Part shown: positions 44,766 through 53,531 of the stretch, one piece after another
How the letters are laid out: every line of letters starts with the position of its first letter
Position numbering within the stretch: the first letter of the stretch is position 1
From: Sebaldella termitidis ATCC 33386
GTDB taxonomy: Bacteria > Fusobacteriota > Fusobacteriia > Fusobacteriales > Leptotrichiaceae
DNA length: 64,000 nucleotides
NCBI RefSeq assembly: GCF_000024405.1
Contig: NC_013517.1
Coordinates: forward strand, 496,001 to 560,000
Direction of reading: 5' to 3'
Notes under the pieces: model-generated
Told to the model about the DNA's origin: nothing
Database searches by the model: none
What the model saw: only the letters and a program-made list of their open reading frames with translations
Program-made: the position numbers and the translations under genes

Positions 44766-45527
44766 ATGGATATAAAAGAAAAAACTGCTATAATAACAGG
44801 CGGAAGTCGCGGTCTTGGCCGGAATACAGCCCTTAATCTTGCAAGTCGGGGAGTAAATATTATTTTTACTTATAACTCTAATAAATTTGAAGCAGAAAAG
44901 ACTCTCCAACTTATTCAAGAGTATGGAGTAAATGGAGCTATGTTAAATCTTGATACAGCTAATACTAAATTATTTGATGCTTTTGTACAAAATGTTGAGA
45001 AAATTTTACAGGAATGGAAGTGTAAAACATTTAATTACCTGATTAACAACGCTGGAACATCACATCACAATTCAATTGAAAATACTACAGAAGAAGAATT
45101 AGACACTCTTTATAATGTCCATTTTAAGGGAGTGTTCTTTCTTACGCAAAAACTCCTTATGCTTCTTAATGACGGAGGGAGTATAATTAATATTTCCACA
45201 GGTCTAACACGATTTACTTCACCTGGAAGCGCAGCTTATGCGTCTATAAAAGGTGCCGTTGAAGTGATGACACGTTATTTGGCAATGGAATTAGGACCAC
45301 GTAAAATCACCGTAAATACTATTGCTCCCGGAGCCATTCAAACAGATTTCAGTGGGGGTGTAGTCCGTGATAATCCTGAAGTAAATAAAATGATAGCTGA
45401 GCATACAGCACTGGGTCGTGCTGGTGTTCCGGATGATATCGGACCTATGATTGCTTCACTATTATCAGATAGTAATAGATGGGTAACCGGTCAGCGTATT
45501 GAAGTTTCCGGAGGAATGTTTCTTTAA
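44766..45527 (+). CDS. Short-chain dehydrogenase/reductase
   Basis: 253 residues, AGAGGAGG before ATG. Cofactor motif TGGSRGLG (11-18), NNAG (94-97), catalytic Ser (INISTG) and Tyr158-x3-Lys162 (YASIKGA), and the APGAIQTDF loop. Classical SDR related to 3-oxoacyl-ACP reductases and sugar/alcohol dehydrogenases; NADP(H) preference is suggested by Ser-Arg in the Gly-rich loop. Activated by the divergent MerR protein, so it probably detoxifies a reactive carbonyl. Substrate unknown. Confidence 0.9.
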   Translation: MDIKEKTAIITGGSRGLGRNTALNLASRGVNIIFTYNSNKFEAEKTLQLIQEYGVNGAMLNLDTANTKLFDAFVQNVEKILQEWKCKTFNYLINNAGTSHHNSIENTTEEELDTLYNVHFKGVFFLTQKLLMLLNDGGSIINISTGLTRFTSPGSAAYASIKGAVEVMTRYLAMELGPRKITVNTIAPGAIQTDFSGGVVRDNPEVNKMIAEHTALGRAGVPDDIGPMIASLLSDSNRWVTGQRIEVSGGMFL

Positions 45528-45598
45528 AAAATAGTATGCCAATATTATACTTTGATAGCAAACACAAGTGTTTGTATAAATTTTAAAGTTGCTACATT

Positions 45599-45640
45599 GA
45601 GCTGTATCTAAAAAATTTATTTTGATACAGCTCTTTTTTT
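45599..45640 (+). terminator. Terminator after the SDR gene
   Basis: Perfect 10-bp stem GAGCTGTATC/GATACAGCTC followed by seven T. Same arms as at 33775-33815; a half copy (GGGCTGTATCAAAAT) lies at ~47706. Confidence 0.88.
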
Positions 45641-45655
45641 GTAACTATTTTACAA
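45639..45655. promoter_or_regulatory. TTGTAA-N5-TTACAA palindrome, site 1
   Basis: One of three identical-arm palindromes in 380 bp. This one overlaps the T-run of the SDR terminator; the other two sit inside the promoters of the tandem peptide genes. Confidence 0.55.
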
Positions 45656-45682
45656 TTATAGAAAATAATTTCAAATTTTTTA

Positions 45683-45711
45683 TTGACATAATTTTGTAAA
45701 TAAGTTACAAT
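45683..45711 (+). promoter_or_regulatory. Promoter of first secreted-peptide gene, with palindrome
   Basis: TTGACA (45683-45688), 17-nt spacer, TACAAT (45706-45711). TTGTAA-N5-TTACAA (45694-45710) covers the -10 box, an ideal repressor site. Confidence 0.75.
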
Positions 45712-45787
45712 AATTTCATCTAAGATACAAGAATTGGAAATAAAAACAAAAAATAACAAATAAATTAATTGGTTAAGGAGGCTTATC

Positions 45788-45916
45788 ATGAAAAAGACAA
45801 TATCAATACTAGCATTAACACTGACAGTATCATTCACAGCACTGGCTGATGCAGTATCATATGATTCGTCAAAAGAAATAATTGACAGAATACAATTAGA
45901 AATGAAACATAAATAA
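45788..45916 (+). CDS. Tiny secreted peptide precursor 1
   Basis: 42 codons, AAGGAGG before ATG 45788. Signal peptide MKKTISILALTLTVSFTALA with a clear Ala-x-Ala-type cleavage site, releasing a 22-residue peptide that begins DAVSYDSSKEIIDRI and ends LEMKHK. The peptide is charged and likely helical. The gene at 46090 encodes exactly the same mature peptide with a different signal sequence. Too short for usual gene callers. No family known to me; the location after the signal suggests the periplasm or outside. Confidence 0.75.
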   Translation: MKKTISILALTLTVSFTALADAVSYDSSKEIIDRIQLEMKHK

Positions 45917-45986
45917 ATTTTGAAATTATAAATATATATTTTACTGTTAACTTGTAAGCACAGAAAAATAATTTCAAAAATTTTTT

Positions 45987-46015
45987 TTAGAATTATTTTG
46001 TAAATTAATTACAAT
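45987..46015 (+). promoter_or_regulatory. Promoter of second secreted-peptide gene, with palindrome
   Basis: TTAGAA (45987-45992), 17-nt spacer, TACAAT (46010-46015). TTGTAA-N5-TTACAA (45998-46014) sits exactly as in the first copy although the spacer bases differ. Confidence 0.7.
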
Positions 46016-46089
46016 TTATTTATCTGAAATACAAATATTGTAAAAGAAAACAAATATCAAATAAAATAACTATTTTAAGGAGGTCAGCC

Positions 46090-46218
46090 ATGAAAAAAAT
46101 ATTATTAATACCGGCATTAACATTGGCAGTATCATTCACAGCTTTAGCTGATGCAGTATCATATGATTCGTCAAAAGAAATAATTGACAGAATACAGTTA
46201 GAAATGAAACATAAATAA
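46090..46218 (+). CDS. Tiny secreted peptide precursor 2
   Basis: 42 codons, AAGGAGG before ATG 46090. Signal MKKILLIPALTLAVSFTALA differs from that of precursor 1 at several positions, yet the following 22 residues are identical (DAVSYDSSKE..LEMKHK), with one silent change visible (CAA/CAG). Upstream DNA is a diverged tandem copy (~300 bp unit). Conservation of the mature peptide while the signal drifts suggests selection on the peptide. Confidence 0.75.
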   Translation: MKKILLIPALTLAVSFTALADAVSYDSSKEIIDRIQLEMKHK

Positions 46219-46267
46219 ATTTTTGAAAAATATAAATATTAAACAAAATAATTATTGGAGGAAAAAA

Positions 46268-47224
46268 ATGGAATATAAAGGTTTTGGACTTGGATGCATG
46301 AGCTTATCAACTGCTGATCAGGCGGAAAGTTCTGCTGTTATACATACAGCTTTAGATGAAGGTATTTCTTTTTTGAATACTGGGGATTTCTATGGTTCAG
46401 GGGAAAGTGAGATGGCTGTCGGAGAGGCTCTAAAAGGTTACAGCCGTGAAAAATATTACATATCAGTAAAATTCGGGGCTCTTACAATGCCAAATGGCGG
46501 GCTGTATAGTTTGGATGTACATCCTGACAGGATTAAAAACTATCTGACTCACTCCCTGAAGCGTTTAAAACTTGACTATATTGACTTATATCAGCCTTGC
46601 AGGATTGATCTTGGTATCCCTGTAGAAGAAACTATCGGGGCAATTTCAGATTTGGTTAAAGAAGGATATGTGCGACATATCGGACTTAGTCAGGTAGATT
46701 CTGAAACAATCAAAAGAGCTCAGGCAGTTCATAAAATAGAGCTGGTAGAAATGGAGTATTCTTTATTTAATCGCGGCATAGAAAAGGATATCCTTTCAAC
46801 AGCCCGTAAATTAGATATTGGAGTTGTGTCATTCGGGACGCTTGCCCATGGACTTTTAAGCGGTTCATGGACTAAAGAACGTCTTAAACATGGTGAATTC
46901 CCATTACATATGATGAGTCCGCTGTTATCAAAAGAAAACGTTGAAAAAAACATTGAGTTTGTTGAAAACTTAGACCAAATTGCAAATGAAAAAAATGTAA
47001 GTGTATCTCAGCTTGCTCACGCTTGGATTTTGTCAAAAGGAGACGATATTATACCGCTTATCGGAACAAGCAAGGTGAAACATTTAAAAAATTCTCTGGA
47101 GTCTAAAAATCTGTTTTTAAGCGAAGAAGATATACAAAGAATAGAAAATGCAGTGCCGCAGGATAAGATTTCCGGTGAAAGTTTACGAAGAATGCAGTTT
47201 AAGAATGGAGTCATAGTCAGATAG
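46268..47224 (+). CDS. Aldo-keto reductase
   Basis: 318 residues from ATG 46268 (TTGGAGG upstream; the longer frame from 46223 lacks a site). Conserved FLNTGDFYGSGESE (Asp40, Tyr42), Lys68 (ISVKFG), then DYIDLYQPCRIDLGIPVEETIGAISDLVKEGYVRHIGLSQV and SPLLSKENVEKN, with a C-terminal NADPH site (IIPLIGTSKVKHL). A YQP(A/C)R segment instead of a catalytic His is usual in this branch. Probably reduces aldehydes or ketones with NADPH. The start lies 50 bp after the second peptide gene, so it may share that transcript. Confidence 0.88.
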   Translation: MEYKGFGLGCMSLSTADQAESSAVIHTALDEGISFLNTGDFYGSGESEMAVGEALKGYSREKYYISVKFGALTMPNGGLYSLDVHPDRIKNYLTHSLKRLKLDYIDLYQPCRIDLGIPVEETIGAISDLVKEGYVRHIGLSQVDSETIKRAQAVHKIELVEMEYSLFNRGIEKDILSTARKLDIGVVSFGTLAHGLLSGSWTKERLKHGEFPLHMMSPLLSKENVEKNIEFVENLDQIANEKNVSVSQLAHAWILSKGDDIIPLIGTSKVKHLKNSLESKNLFLSEEDIQRIENAVPQDKISGESLRRMQFKNGVIVR

Positions 47225-47288
47225 TAAAAAATACTGAAATTGAGGAAATTAAGTAAAAAACATTATTAAAAATAATGGAGGAAATAAT

Positions 47289-47687
47289 ATGAATGAAGTA
47301 TTAGAATTTTTAAAAAACTGCAAAGTATTTTTTGTTGCAACAGCAGAGCAGGGAAAGCCTAAAGTCAGGCCGTTTAGTTTTGTTATGATGCATGAAGAAA
47401 AGTTATATTTTGTAACAGGAAATCAAAAACCATTTTTTAAGCAAATTCAGGCAAATCCGGAAATTGAAATATGCGGAACCAGCCAAAAAATGGAATGGAT
47501 ACGTCTTAGCGGTAAAGCTGTTCCGGATTCGAGACTTGAGATAAAACAGAGAGCATTTGAGGAATTACCGTTTCTTAAGAATAACTATAAGTCAGTTGAA
47601 AATCCGGTAATGGAATGCTTTTATCTGGGAGAAGCCAAGGCTGATTTTTGTAAAATAGACGGATCATCAAAGACAGTTGTTCTCTAA
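47289..47687 (+). CDS. Pyridoxamine-phosphate-oxidase-like flavin protein
   Basis: 132 residues, ATGGAGG before ATG. Split-barrel fold: VLEFLKNCKVFFVATAEQGKPKVRPFSFVMMHEEKLYFVTGNQKPFFKQIQANPEIEICGTS.., the pattern of short FMN-binding PPOX-family proteins. Likely binds FMN or F420-like cofactor and acts as a small reductase. Same direction as the aldo-keto reductase, 64 bp downstream. Confidence 0.85.
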   Translation: MNEVLEFLKNCKVFFVATAEQGKPKVRPFSFVMMHEEKLYFVTGNQKPFFKQIQANPEIEICGTSQKMEWIRLSGKAVPDSRLEIKQRAFEELPFLKNNYKSVENPVMECFYLGEAKADFCKIDGSSKTVVL

Positions 47688-47841
47688 AACTTACTTTCTG
47701 AAAACAGGGCTGTATCAAAATATAATTCATAATATTTTACACCTGTATTTTGGAAACCGAAAAAAATGTATTTATTTATGAAGAATTAATTTATATATTG
47801 GATAACTAAATTTATACACTGAAATAAAAGGAGAACAAATT

Positions 47842-49278
47842 ATGAACACTGAGAAATATGAACAATATAAAAATAAAAACGTAATTTTAATTACAGTATT
47901 ACTGCTTGCTTTTATGACTTCACTTGACGGAAGTATAGTAAATGTAGCCCTACCTATGATGTCAGAAAGCTTATCTGTCAATACACAATCTATAAGCTGG
48001 GTTTTTTCTTCCTATTTGATAGGAATTTGTACTCTCATATTAGCATTTGGAAAACTGGGAGATCTTAAGGGAAAAATGAAAGTTTTCAAAACAGGAATTC
48101 TCATATTTACACTGGGTTCAATGATGTCTGGATTATCTGCGGCCTTTCCCTTTCTTATAACAGCAAGAATCATTCAGGCTGTAGGAGCTGCCGCATCTAT
48201 GGCCACAAGCCAGGGAATTATCACAGAAGCTGTTCCAAGAAATGAAATTGGTAAAGCCTTTGGGTTATTTGGTACTTGTATAGCTTTAGGAACTATGATG
48301 GGAGCACCAATAGGCGGCTTTATAATTTCCATATTTAAATGGAACTACATTTTCTTCTTTAATGTTCCTATTGGGATCATAATATTTATTTTATGCTTTA
48401 AGTTTTTACCCAAAGAACATGTAAATAACGGAAAGTTTCCTGATATAAGAGGCTTTTTACTTTTTGTGATAACTATAGTCAGTTTTTTTATCGCTGTAAT
48501 GCAGGGAGGTGCTGTGGGCTACGGTAATCCTTTTATAATCAGCTGCTTTGTTATTTCGATAGCAGCGTTTATTTTCTTTGTTTTTACAGAGAAAAGAGCT
48601 GATGACCCAATGCTTGACTTGGATATATTTAAATCAAAATCATTTTCGATAAGTATTTTTTGCTCATTTTTAAGCTTTGTAGCAATCTTCTGTCTGTTAA
48701 TAATCAATCTGTTTTACTTACATTATGCGAGGGAATATGATCCTTCTTTTATAGGGCTGTTAATGATGTTTTATTCAATAATCCTTACTTTATCATCACT
48801 TTTCAGCGGTATACTTTCAGATAAGATACGCCCTGAGCTTTTGACTTTCACAGGCTTAGCAATTATGGGAGCAGGTTTTTTCTTCATGACACTCTTAAAT
48901 ATAAGCACTCCTATATTCTTATTATTGATTTTTATGGCACTTATAGGCTTGGGAGCAGGACTGTTTCAATCACCAAACAATTCATTGGTAATGTCTGCAG
49001 CGAGTAAAGATAAGCTTGGGATTGCGGGAAGCGTAAATGCATTGGTAAGAAATATAGGAATGAGTATCGGTATAGCGGTAGCTACTATTCTTTTATACGA
49101 TAGAATGAGTCAGAAAGCAGGATATAAGGTTTCGACCTATGTAGCAGGAAGCGATGATATCTTTCTTTACGGGATGAGATATGTCTATGTTGTGGCAGGA
49201 ATACTCTGTGTAATTGGGGCAATTATTACTTTTATGAGATTTTATCACCAAAAAATAAGCTTTAATAATAAAAACTGA
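47842..49278 (+). CDS. MFS drug exporter, DHA2 (EmrB/QacA) family
   Basis: 478 residues with about 14 membrane helices. Motif D1-like LAFMTSLDGSIVNVALPMM, motif A GKLGDLKGKMKVF, and motif C-like GTCIALGTMMGAPIGG are present and typical of 14-TM proton-coupled multidrug exporters. AAAAGGAG precedes ATG 47842. The EmrA partner is not here (the HlyD gene at 18693 is far away). Followed 15 bp later by a broken SDR gene. Confidence 0.9.
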   Translation: MNTEKYEQYKNKNVILITVLLLAFMTSLDGSIVNVALPMMSESLSVNTQSISWVFSSYLIGICTLILAFGKLGDLKGKMKVFKTGILIFTLGSMMSGLSAAFPFLITARIIQAVGAAASMATSQGIITEAVPRNEIGKAFGLFGTCIALGTMMGAPIGGFIISIFKWNYIFFFNVPIGIIIFILCFKFLPKEHVNNGKFPDIRGFLLFVITIVSFFIAVMQGGAVGYGNPFIISCFVISIAAFIFFVFTEKRADDPMLDLDIFKSKSFSISIFCSFLSFVAIFCLLIINLFYLHYAREYDPSFIGLLMMFYSIILTLSSLFSGILSDKIRPELLTFTGLAIMGAGFFFMTLLNISTPIFLLLIFMALIGLGAGLFQSPNNSLVMSAASKDKLGIAGSVNALVRNIGMSIGIAVATILLYDRMSQKAGYKVSTYVAGSDDIFLYGMRYVYVVAGILCVIGAIITFMRFYHQKISFNNKN

Positions 49279-49292
49279 AAGGAATGACTCTT

Positions 49293-49560
49293 ATGAAAAC
49301 AATCATTATTACAGGTGCGAATTCCGGTTTGGGATTTGAATGTGCCAAAAATATACTTTTGGAAAATTCGGACTATTTTATCATTATGGCATGCCGGAAT
49401 ATTGAAAAATCCGAGAAAGCCAAGATAGAATTAATAGGAAAAACAAAAAATAAAAATATTCAGGTTATGGAATTAAATTTATCATCATTTGACTCTGTGA
49501 GATGATTTGTAAATGATTTTAAAAATAAACAACTATTGTAATATGTAGATGTAATCTGCG
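49293..49560 (+). pseudogene. Broken short-chain dehydrogenase
   Basis: From ATG 49293 (GAAAGGA upstream) it reads KTIIITGANSGLGFECAKNIL.., the SDR cofactor motif, up to LNLSSFDSVR, then TGA 49503-49505. The frame continues as FVNDFKNKQLL, a TAA, and YVDVIC, matching the next segment of light-dependent protochlorophyllide-reductase-like SDRs (SFDSVR.FV..F). The catalytic half is missing. Inactive. Confidence 0.8.
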
Positions 49561-49701
49561 GTTAATTTGGGTATAGTTCACAGTGTTGCTAAACGCTGCT
49601 GTCTGCTTTCTCATCTGCTGCGTCACGAGTTCTTGATACAAAGAAAACATTACACACCCTAATGAAAATAAATAAAATCTTAAAGTGAGGAGTTGTTTTA
49701 C

Positions 49702-50283
49702 ATGAAAAAAATAGCGAAGATATTTTTATGTGTATTATTTATAAGTATCTCTATGATATCCTGCTCTCAGGGAAATAAGGGAGGTAAAATCAGTAACACC
49801 AATAAAACATTGATCATATATTACTCAGCATCCGGGACTACTGAAAAAGTAGCAAAGGAACTGCAAAGAAAAACAAAGGGCGATATATATTTTATTAAAA
49901 CTAATATGCCGTATTCAACAGATCAAGAGGTTTTGGGAAAAGAAATGGCACTTGAGAGAGAAAACGGGAATATTCGTGAATTAAGTGGGGAACTACCAGA
50001 CTTATCCAATTATGACCTGATTTTGATAGGAGGACCTGTATGGTCCGGGGAGCCTTCAAATCCTATTCAAAAGTACCTCAGTATAACTGATTTTAACGGA
50101 AAAAAAGTAGCAGGGTTTTGGACAGCTTACGGAGAGCCGGGAGATTATGCGAATGTATTTAAAAAATTAGTGAAGAATGTCGAATTACACGAAGGTCTCA
50201 GCTTAATAAATACAGATGTCTCAAATGAGAAAGAATTAGAGAGTAAAATAAATACATGGTTAAGTACACTAGGTATTTTATAA
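49702..50283 (+). CDS. Flavodoxin-domain lipoprotein
   Basis: 193 residues from ATG 49702 (GTGAGGAG upstream). Lipoprotein signal KKIAKIFLCVLFISISMISC with Cys21. Flavodoxin core: TLIIYYSASGTTEKVAKEL (phosphate loop SASGTT), DLILIGGPVWSGEPSNPIQKYL, GKKVAGFWTAYGEPGDY. It carries FMN and transfers electrons, here anchored to a membrane. Flavodoxins of this subgroup are often found with aldo-keto reductases, as in this neighbourhood. The next gene starts 45 bp later. Confidence 0.88.
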   Translation: MKKIAKIFLCVLFISISMISCSQGNKGGKISNTNKTLIIYYSASGTTEKVAKELQRKTKGDIYFIKTNMPYSTDQEVLGKEMALERENGNIRELSGELPDLSNYDLILIGGPVWSGEPSNPIQKYLSITDFNGKKVAGFWTAYGEPGDYANVFKKLVKNVELHEGLSLINTDVSNEKELESKINTWLSTLGIL

Positions 50284-50327
50284 TTAGAAAAATGGTATAA
50301 ATATTTAAAAGAACGGAGATGACAGTT

Positions 50328-50747
50328 ATGAGAAATATTTTAGTTTTATTTTTGACAGGATTTCTTTCTCTTGCAGTTATAAGCAATACAGTTATTAATA
50401 ATAAGCAGAAAAATCCGGCAGTTTCAGAAGAAACGAAGACAAAATCAGCCAATACATATGATTTACTGGAAGAATATAAGAAAGATGCATCTAAAAGACA
50501 GCCTACATACACAGGAGAGAATATCACGGTATCAGGTGTTGTCGTTTATAAAGGACCGGATATTCATGGACTTCCTTCGCTTGAATTATCAGATAAAGTA
50601 AATGGAACAAGTCATGTTTTATGTGTATTTGACTCAGCAGATTCACTTAACAAAATATCTAAAGGAGATAATCTCACAATTTCAGGAAAATTCCATATTG
50701 TAAGCTCTGATGATATGGTTGTACTAAAACAGAGCAAGATACAATAA
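50328..50747 (+). CDS. Exported OB-fold (tRNA_anti-like) protein
   Basis: 139 residues from ATG 50328 (ACGGAG upstream). Hydrophobic signal/anchor RNILVLFLTGFLSLAVISN. The mature region has YDLLEEYKKDASKRQPTYTGENITVSGVVVYKGPD..LELSDKVNGTSHVLCVFDSADSLNKISKGDNLTISGKF, the OB-fold pattern of the tRNA_anti-like family of secreted proteins. Ligand unknown. Probably co-transcribed with the flavodoxin lipoprotein. Confidence 0.7.
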   Translation: MRNILVLFLTGFLSLAVISNTVINNKQKNPAVSEETKTKSANTYDLLEEYKKDASKRQPTYTGENITVSGVVVYKGPDIHGLPSLELSDKVNGTSHVLCVFDSADSLNKISKGDNLTISGKFHIVSSDDMVVLKQSKIQ

Positions 50748-51211
50748 TGCTAAATTTGATGAAAAAGGAGCAAGGGTGTATATTCATGAATTAGACTATG
50801 ATTTTTTACATAACCTTGAATTAGCTGCCTCACTTTATGGTACAGCTGAAAAATGATTAAAAGAGTAAAGTCCTGTAAAAAAATATTAAAATAAATTATA
50901 TTATTAAGACGGAGAATTCAGGCTCTGTCTTAATTTTTATCCAAAAAAAGCTGTTAAAGCCGAGCTTATGCAATAAAACAAAGGTTCAAAGATAATTAAT
51001 TAGAGCAGCCTTCACGTCGGATGGACTAAGTTTAAATATAAAAATCCTACAAATTTTCATAATAGTGCAGAACTTTACAATGCTGAATTCAATCAGATTA
51101 AAAGTTTTATTTGAAAAAAATGTAAAAGTTTGTATGTGATCCAATTATATGCTAATATATAATTAATTAACTTGTAAAATTTTCAATTCAACGTTTGAAA
51201 GGAGGATTTAC
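50748..51211. other. Intergenic: coding relic, terminator and oleate hydratase promoter
   Basis: 50775-50865 reads RVYIHELDYDFLHNLELAASLYGTAEK before a stop, the tail of a lost gene. The terminator is at 50904-50937. From 51120 on there are AT-rich promoter-like boxes and AAAGGAGG before the next gene. Confidence 0.4.
50904..50937 (+). terminator. Terminator
   Basis: TTAAGACGGAG/CTCTGTCTTAA (one mismatch) followed by five T; closes the flavodoxin/OB-fold transcript. Confidence 0.75.
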
Positions 51212-52984
51212 ATGTATTATACAAATGGAAATTACAACGCTTATATGAAGCCGCAAAAGCCAAAAAATATTGATGGAAAATCTGCCTATATCGTAGGGGC
51301 AGGATTAGCGGGGTTAGCAGCAGCAGTTTTCTTGATTCGTGACGGACAAATGGAAGGAAAGAGGATTACTATTTTTGAAGAGCTTCCTGTTTCAGGCGGG
51401 AGCATGGACGCCATTTTAAAGCCGGAGCGGGGTTACGTAATGCGCGGCGGCCGGGAGATGGAAGAGCATTTTGAAACCTTGTGGGATTTATTCCGCAGTA
51501 TACCGGCTCAGGAAACACCCGGGGCCTCTATCCTTGATGAATATGCCTGGGAGAACCAAAATGATCCTAGTTTTTCTTACGCTCGTATCATAGAAAATAA
51601 AGGACAGCGAGTTTCAGATGACGGACAGCTGACACTTTCACAAAAAGCCATACGAGAAATATTAGACCTTGCCCTCACTGAAGAGAAAGATTTACAAGAT
51701 AAAAAGATAAATGAAGTATTCACGGAAGAATTCTTCAAATCAAATTTTTGGTTATATTGGGCTACTATGTTTGCCTTTGAGCCTTGGGCATCTGCTATGG
51801 AAATGCGAAGATATCTTTTGCGTTTCGTGCATCATATCGCGACACTTTCCAATATGTCAGCCCTGAGATTCACCAAATATAATCAATACGACTCATTGAT
51901 TCTTCCTTTAGAAACATTTTTGAAAGAACAGGGAGTTACATTTCAATATAACAGCAAAGTAAGCAATGTTATTATTGAAAACTTTGGAAATAAAAAAACA
52001 GCAAAAAAAATTCTGCTGATTGAAAATGACACTGAAAAAACTATTGAACTAACCGAAAATGATTTGGTTTTCATTACGAATGGTTCTATAACAGAAAGCT
52101 CAACTTACGGAACAAATACAGAGCCCGCCCCTGTTCCTACTGAAATCGGGGGAAGCTGGCAGCTCTGGAAAAATTTAGCAGCTCAGAACAGTGACTTTGG
52201 CAGACCGGAAAAGTTTTGCGAAAATATTCCGGAAGCTAATTGGGTCATTTCGGGAACAATTACCTTAACAGACGACAAAGTAATACCATATATTGAAAAA
52301 ATAAGTAAAAAAAATCCTCACAGCGGTTCTATTGTAACCAGCGGACCGGTAACCATAAAAGACTCCAATTGGTTATATGGTTACTCAATAAGCCGCCAGC
52401 CTGTGTTTAAAACACAAAAGTCGAATGAAACAATTGTGTGGGTATACGGTTTGTTTTCGGATAAAATCGGAAACTATATAACAAAAAAAATCACAGAGTG
52501 CAACGGTATTGAATTATGTGCAGAATGGCTTTATCATATCGGCGTTCCTGAAAAGGACATTATGGATATCGCTACAAACTATGCAAATACAGTTCCCTGC
52601 TATATGCCTTATATTACAAGCTATTTTTGCCCTCGTGCCTTAGGAGACAGACCTTTGGTTGTCCCTGAGGGTTCTGTAAATCTGGCATTCATAGGAAATT
52701 TTGCTGAAACGGAAAAAGATACTGTTTTTACAACAGAATATTCTGTACGAACGGCTATGGAAGCAGTCTACCAATTCTTGGATATTCAACGCGGTGTGCC
52801 GGAGGTCTTTGCTTCATCCTTTGATGTGAGAAAGCTATTGAATACTTTATATTATCTCAACGATCAAAAGAGCTTGGATGAAATCAAAAAACCTCTGCGG
52901 GATTCTATATTGGAAAAATATGTTATTAGAAAAATTAAAGGTACATATATTGAAGAAATCTTCAAAGATGAAAAATTAATATAG
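51212..52984 (+). CDS. ohyA: Oleate hydratase
   Basis: 590 residues, AAAGGAGG before ATG; full length for the family. FAD-binding motif VGAGLAGLAAAVFLIRDG (~30-47), then the family signature RGGREMEEHFETLWDLFRSIP, ATMFAFEPWASAMEMRRYLLRF, NQYDSLILPLETFLKEQGV and the C-terminal NLAFIGNFAETEKDTVFTTEYSVRTAMEAVY. The enzyme adds water to the cis-9 double bond of oleate and related acids, giving 10-hydroxy fatty acids, with FAD structural rather than redox-active. It protects against unsaturated fatty acids. Single-gene unit. Confidence 0.95.
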   Translation: MYYTNGNYNAYMKPQKPKNIDGKSAYIVGAGLAGLAAAVFLIRDGQMEGKRITIFEELPVSGGSMDAILKPERGYVMRGGREMEEHFETLWDLFRSIPAQETPGASILDEYAWENQNDPSFSYARIIENKGQRVSDDGQLTLSQKAIREILDLALTEEKDLQDKKINEVFTEEFFKSNFWLYWATMFAFEPWASAMEMRRYLLRFVHHIATLSNMSALRFTKYNQYDSLILPLETFLKEQGVTFQYNSKVSNVIIENFGNKKTAKKILLIENDTEKTIELTENDLVFITNGSITESSTYGTNTEPAPVPTEIGGSWQLWKNLAAQNSDFGRPEKFCENIPEANWVISGTITLTDDKVIPYIEKISKKNPHSGSIVTSGPVTIKDSNWLYGYSISRQPVFKTQKSNETIVWVYGLFSDKIGNYITKKITECNGIELCAEWLYHIGVPEKDIMDIATNYANTVPCYMPYITSYFCPRALGDRPLVVPEGSVNLAFIGNFAETEKDTVFTTEYSVRTAMEAVYQFLDIQRGVPEVFASSFDVRKLLNTLYYLNDQKSLDEIKKPLRDSILEKYVIRKIKGTYIEEIFKDEKLI

Positions 52985-53388
52985 GTTGTGCTGGATAATT
53001 TTAAAAAGAATTGATTTGTCATGAAACAGAGTAAAAATGTAATTCATGAATTAAAAATGCGGAAAGAAAAAATCTGTATGTAAATGGAAAATAAAATTAG
53101 CAGTTTATACTTGCAAAAGAAAGAAGAGGTTTGTGTCTCAGCTTTCATTATTGACAAAACCCGGCTATGCAGTACAGTATTTAAACAAAAGAATTTGGAA
53201 TTTGACTTATGGTGCAGGATGTTTTTAGTTATAGCTGAATAAGAAATCAAACCAAATATCTTGTATTTATAAATAATCGAAAGGGGCAGCCGCTCGTGCT
53301 GTCTCTTTTTTCGTGTTGTCAAGATAAGTACAGCAGATCACTCCATTGAAAACAGTTGTTTCTTTACAGGTACCGCTCTCAATAAATA
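52985..53388. other. Intergenic with terminator
   Basis: Contains a short protein-like relic (KPGYAVQYLNKRIWNLTYGAGCF, partly open) near 53158-53230 and the terminator at 53279-53311. No intact gene. Confidence 0.4.
53279..53311 (+). terminator. Terminator
   Basis: AAAGGGGCAGC pairs with GCTGTCTCTTT (two G-U) around a 7-nt loop, then a T-run. Confidence 0.7.
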
Positions 53389-53417
53389 TTGACATAAAGC
53401 AAATGATATGTTAAAAT
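53389..53417 (+). promoter_or_regulatory. Promoter of the ilvBN-tetR operon
   Basis: TTGACA (53389-53394), 17-nt spacer, TAAAAT (53412-53417). A GTGCTTGCAAG half-site of the downstream operator lies at 53429-53440. Confidence 0.75.
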
Positions 53418-53483
53418 TTTAAAAATTAGTGCTTGCAAGTTTTATTGTCAGAAGTCGCTGTGGATTACGGCGTTTTTATTTGA

Positions 53484-53515
53484 CTTTTATTGCAAGTGAA
53501 TACTTGCAATAAAAG
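53484..53515. promoter_or_regulatory. Perfect 14-bp palindromic operator before ilvB
   Basis: CTTTTATTGCAAGT, 4-nt centre, ACTTGCAATAAAAG, ending 16 bp before the ilvB start. The likely ligand is the TetR-type protein encoded at the end of the same operon, which would make it autoregulatory. As RNA the same bases could form a hairpin. Confidence 0.75.
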
Positions 53516-53531
53516 AAGGTGAATAATTATT

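Noticed and set aside
46223-46267. N-terminal extension of the aldo-keto reductase
   Set aside because: The ribosome site TTGGAGG lies just before ATG 46268, and family proteins begin at that Met.
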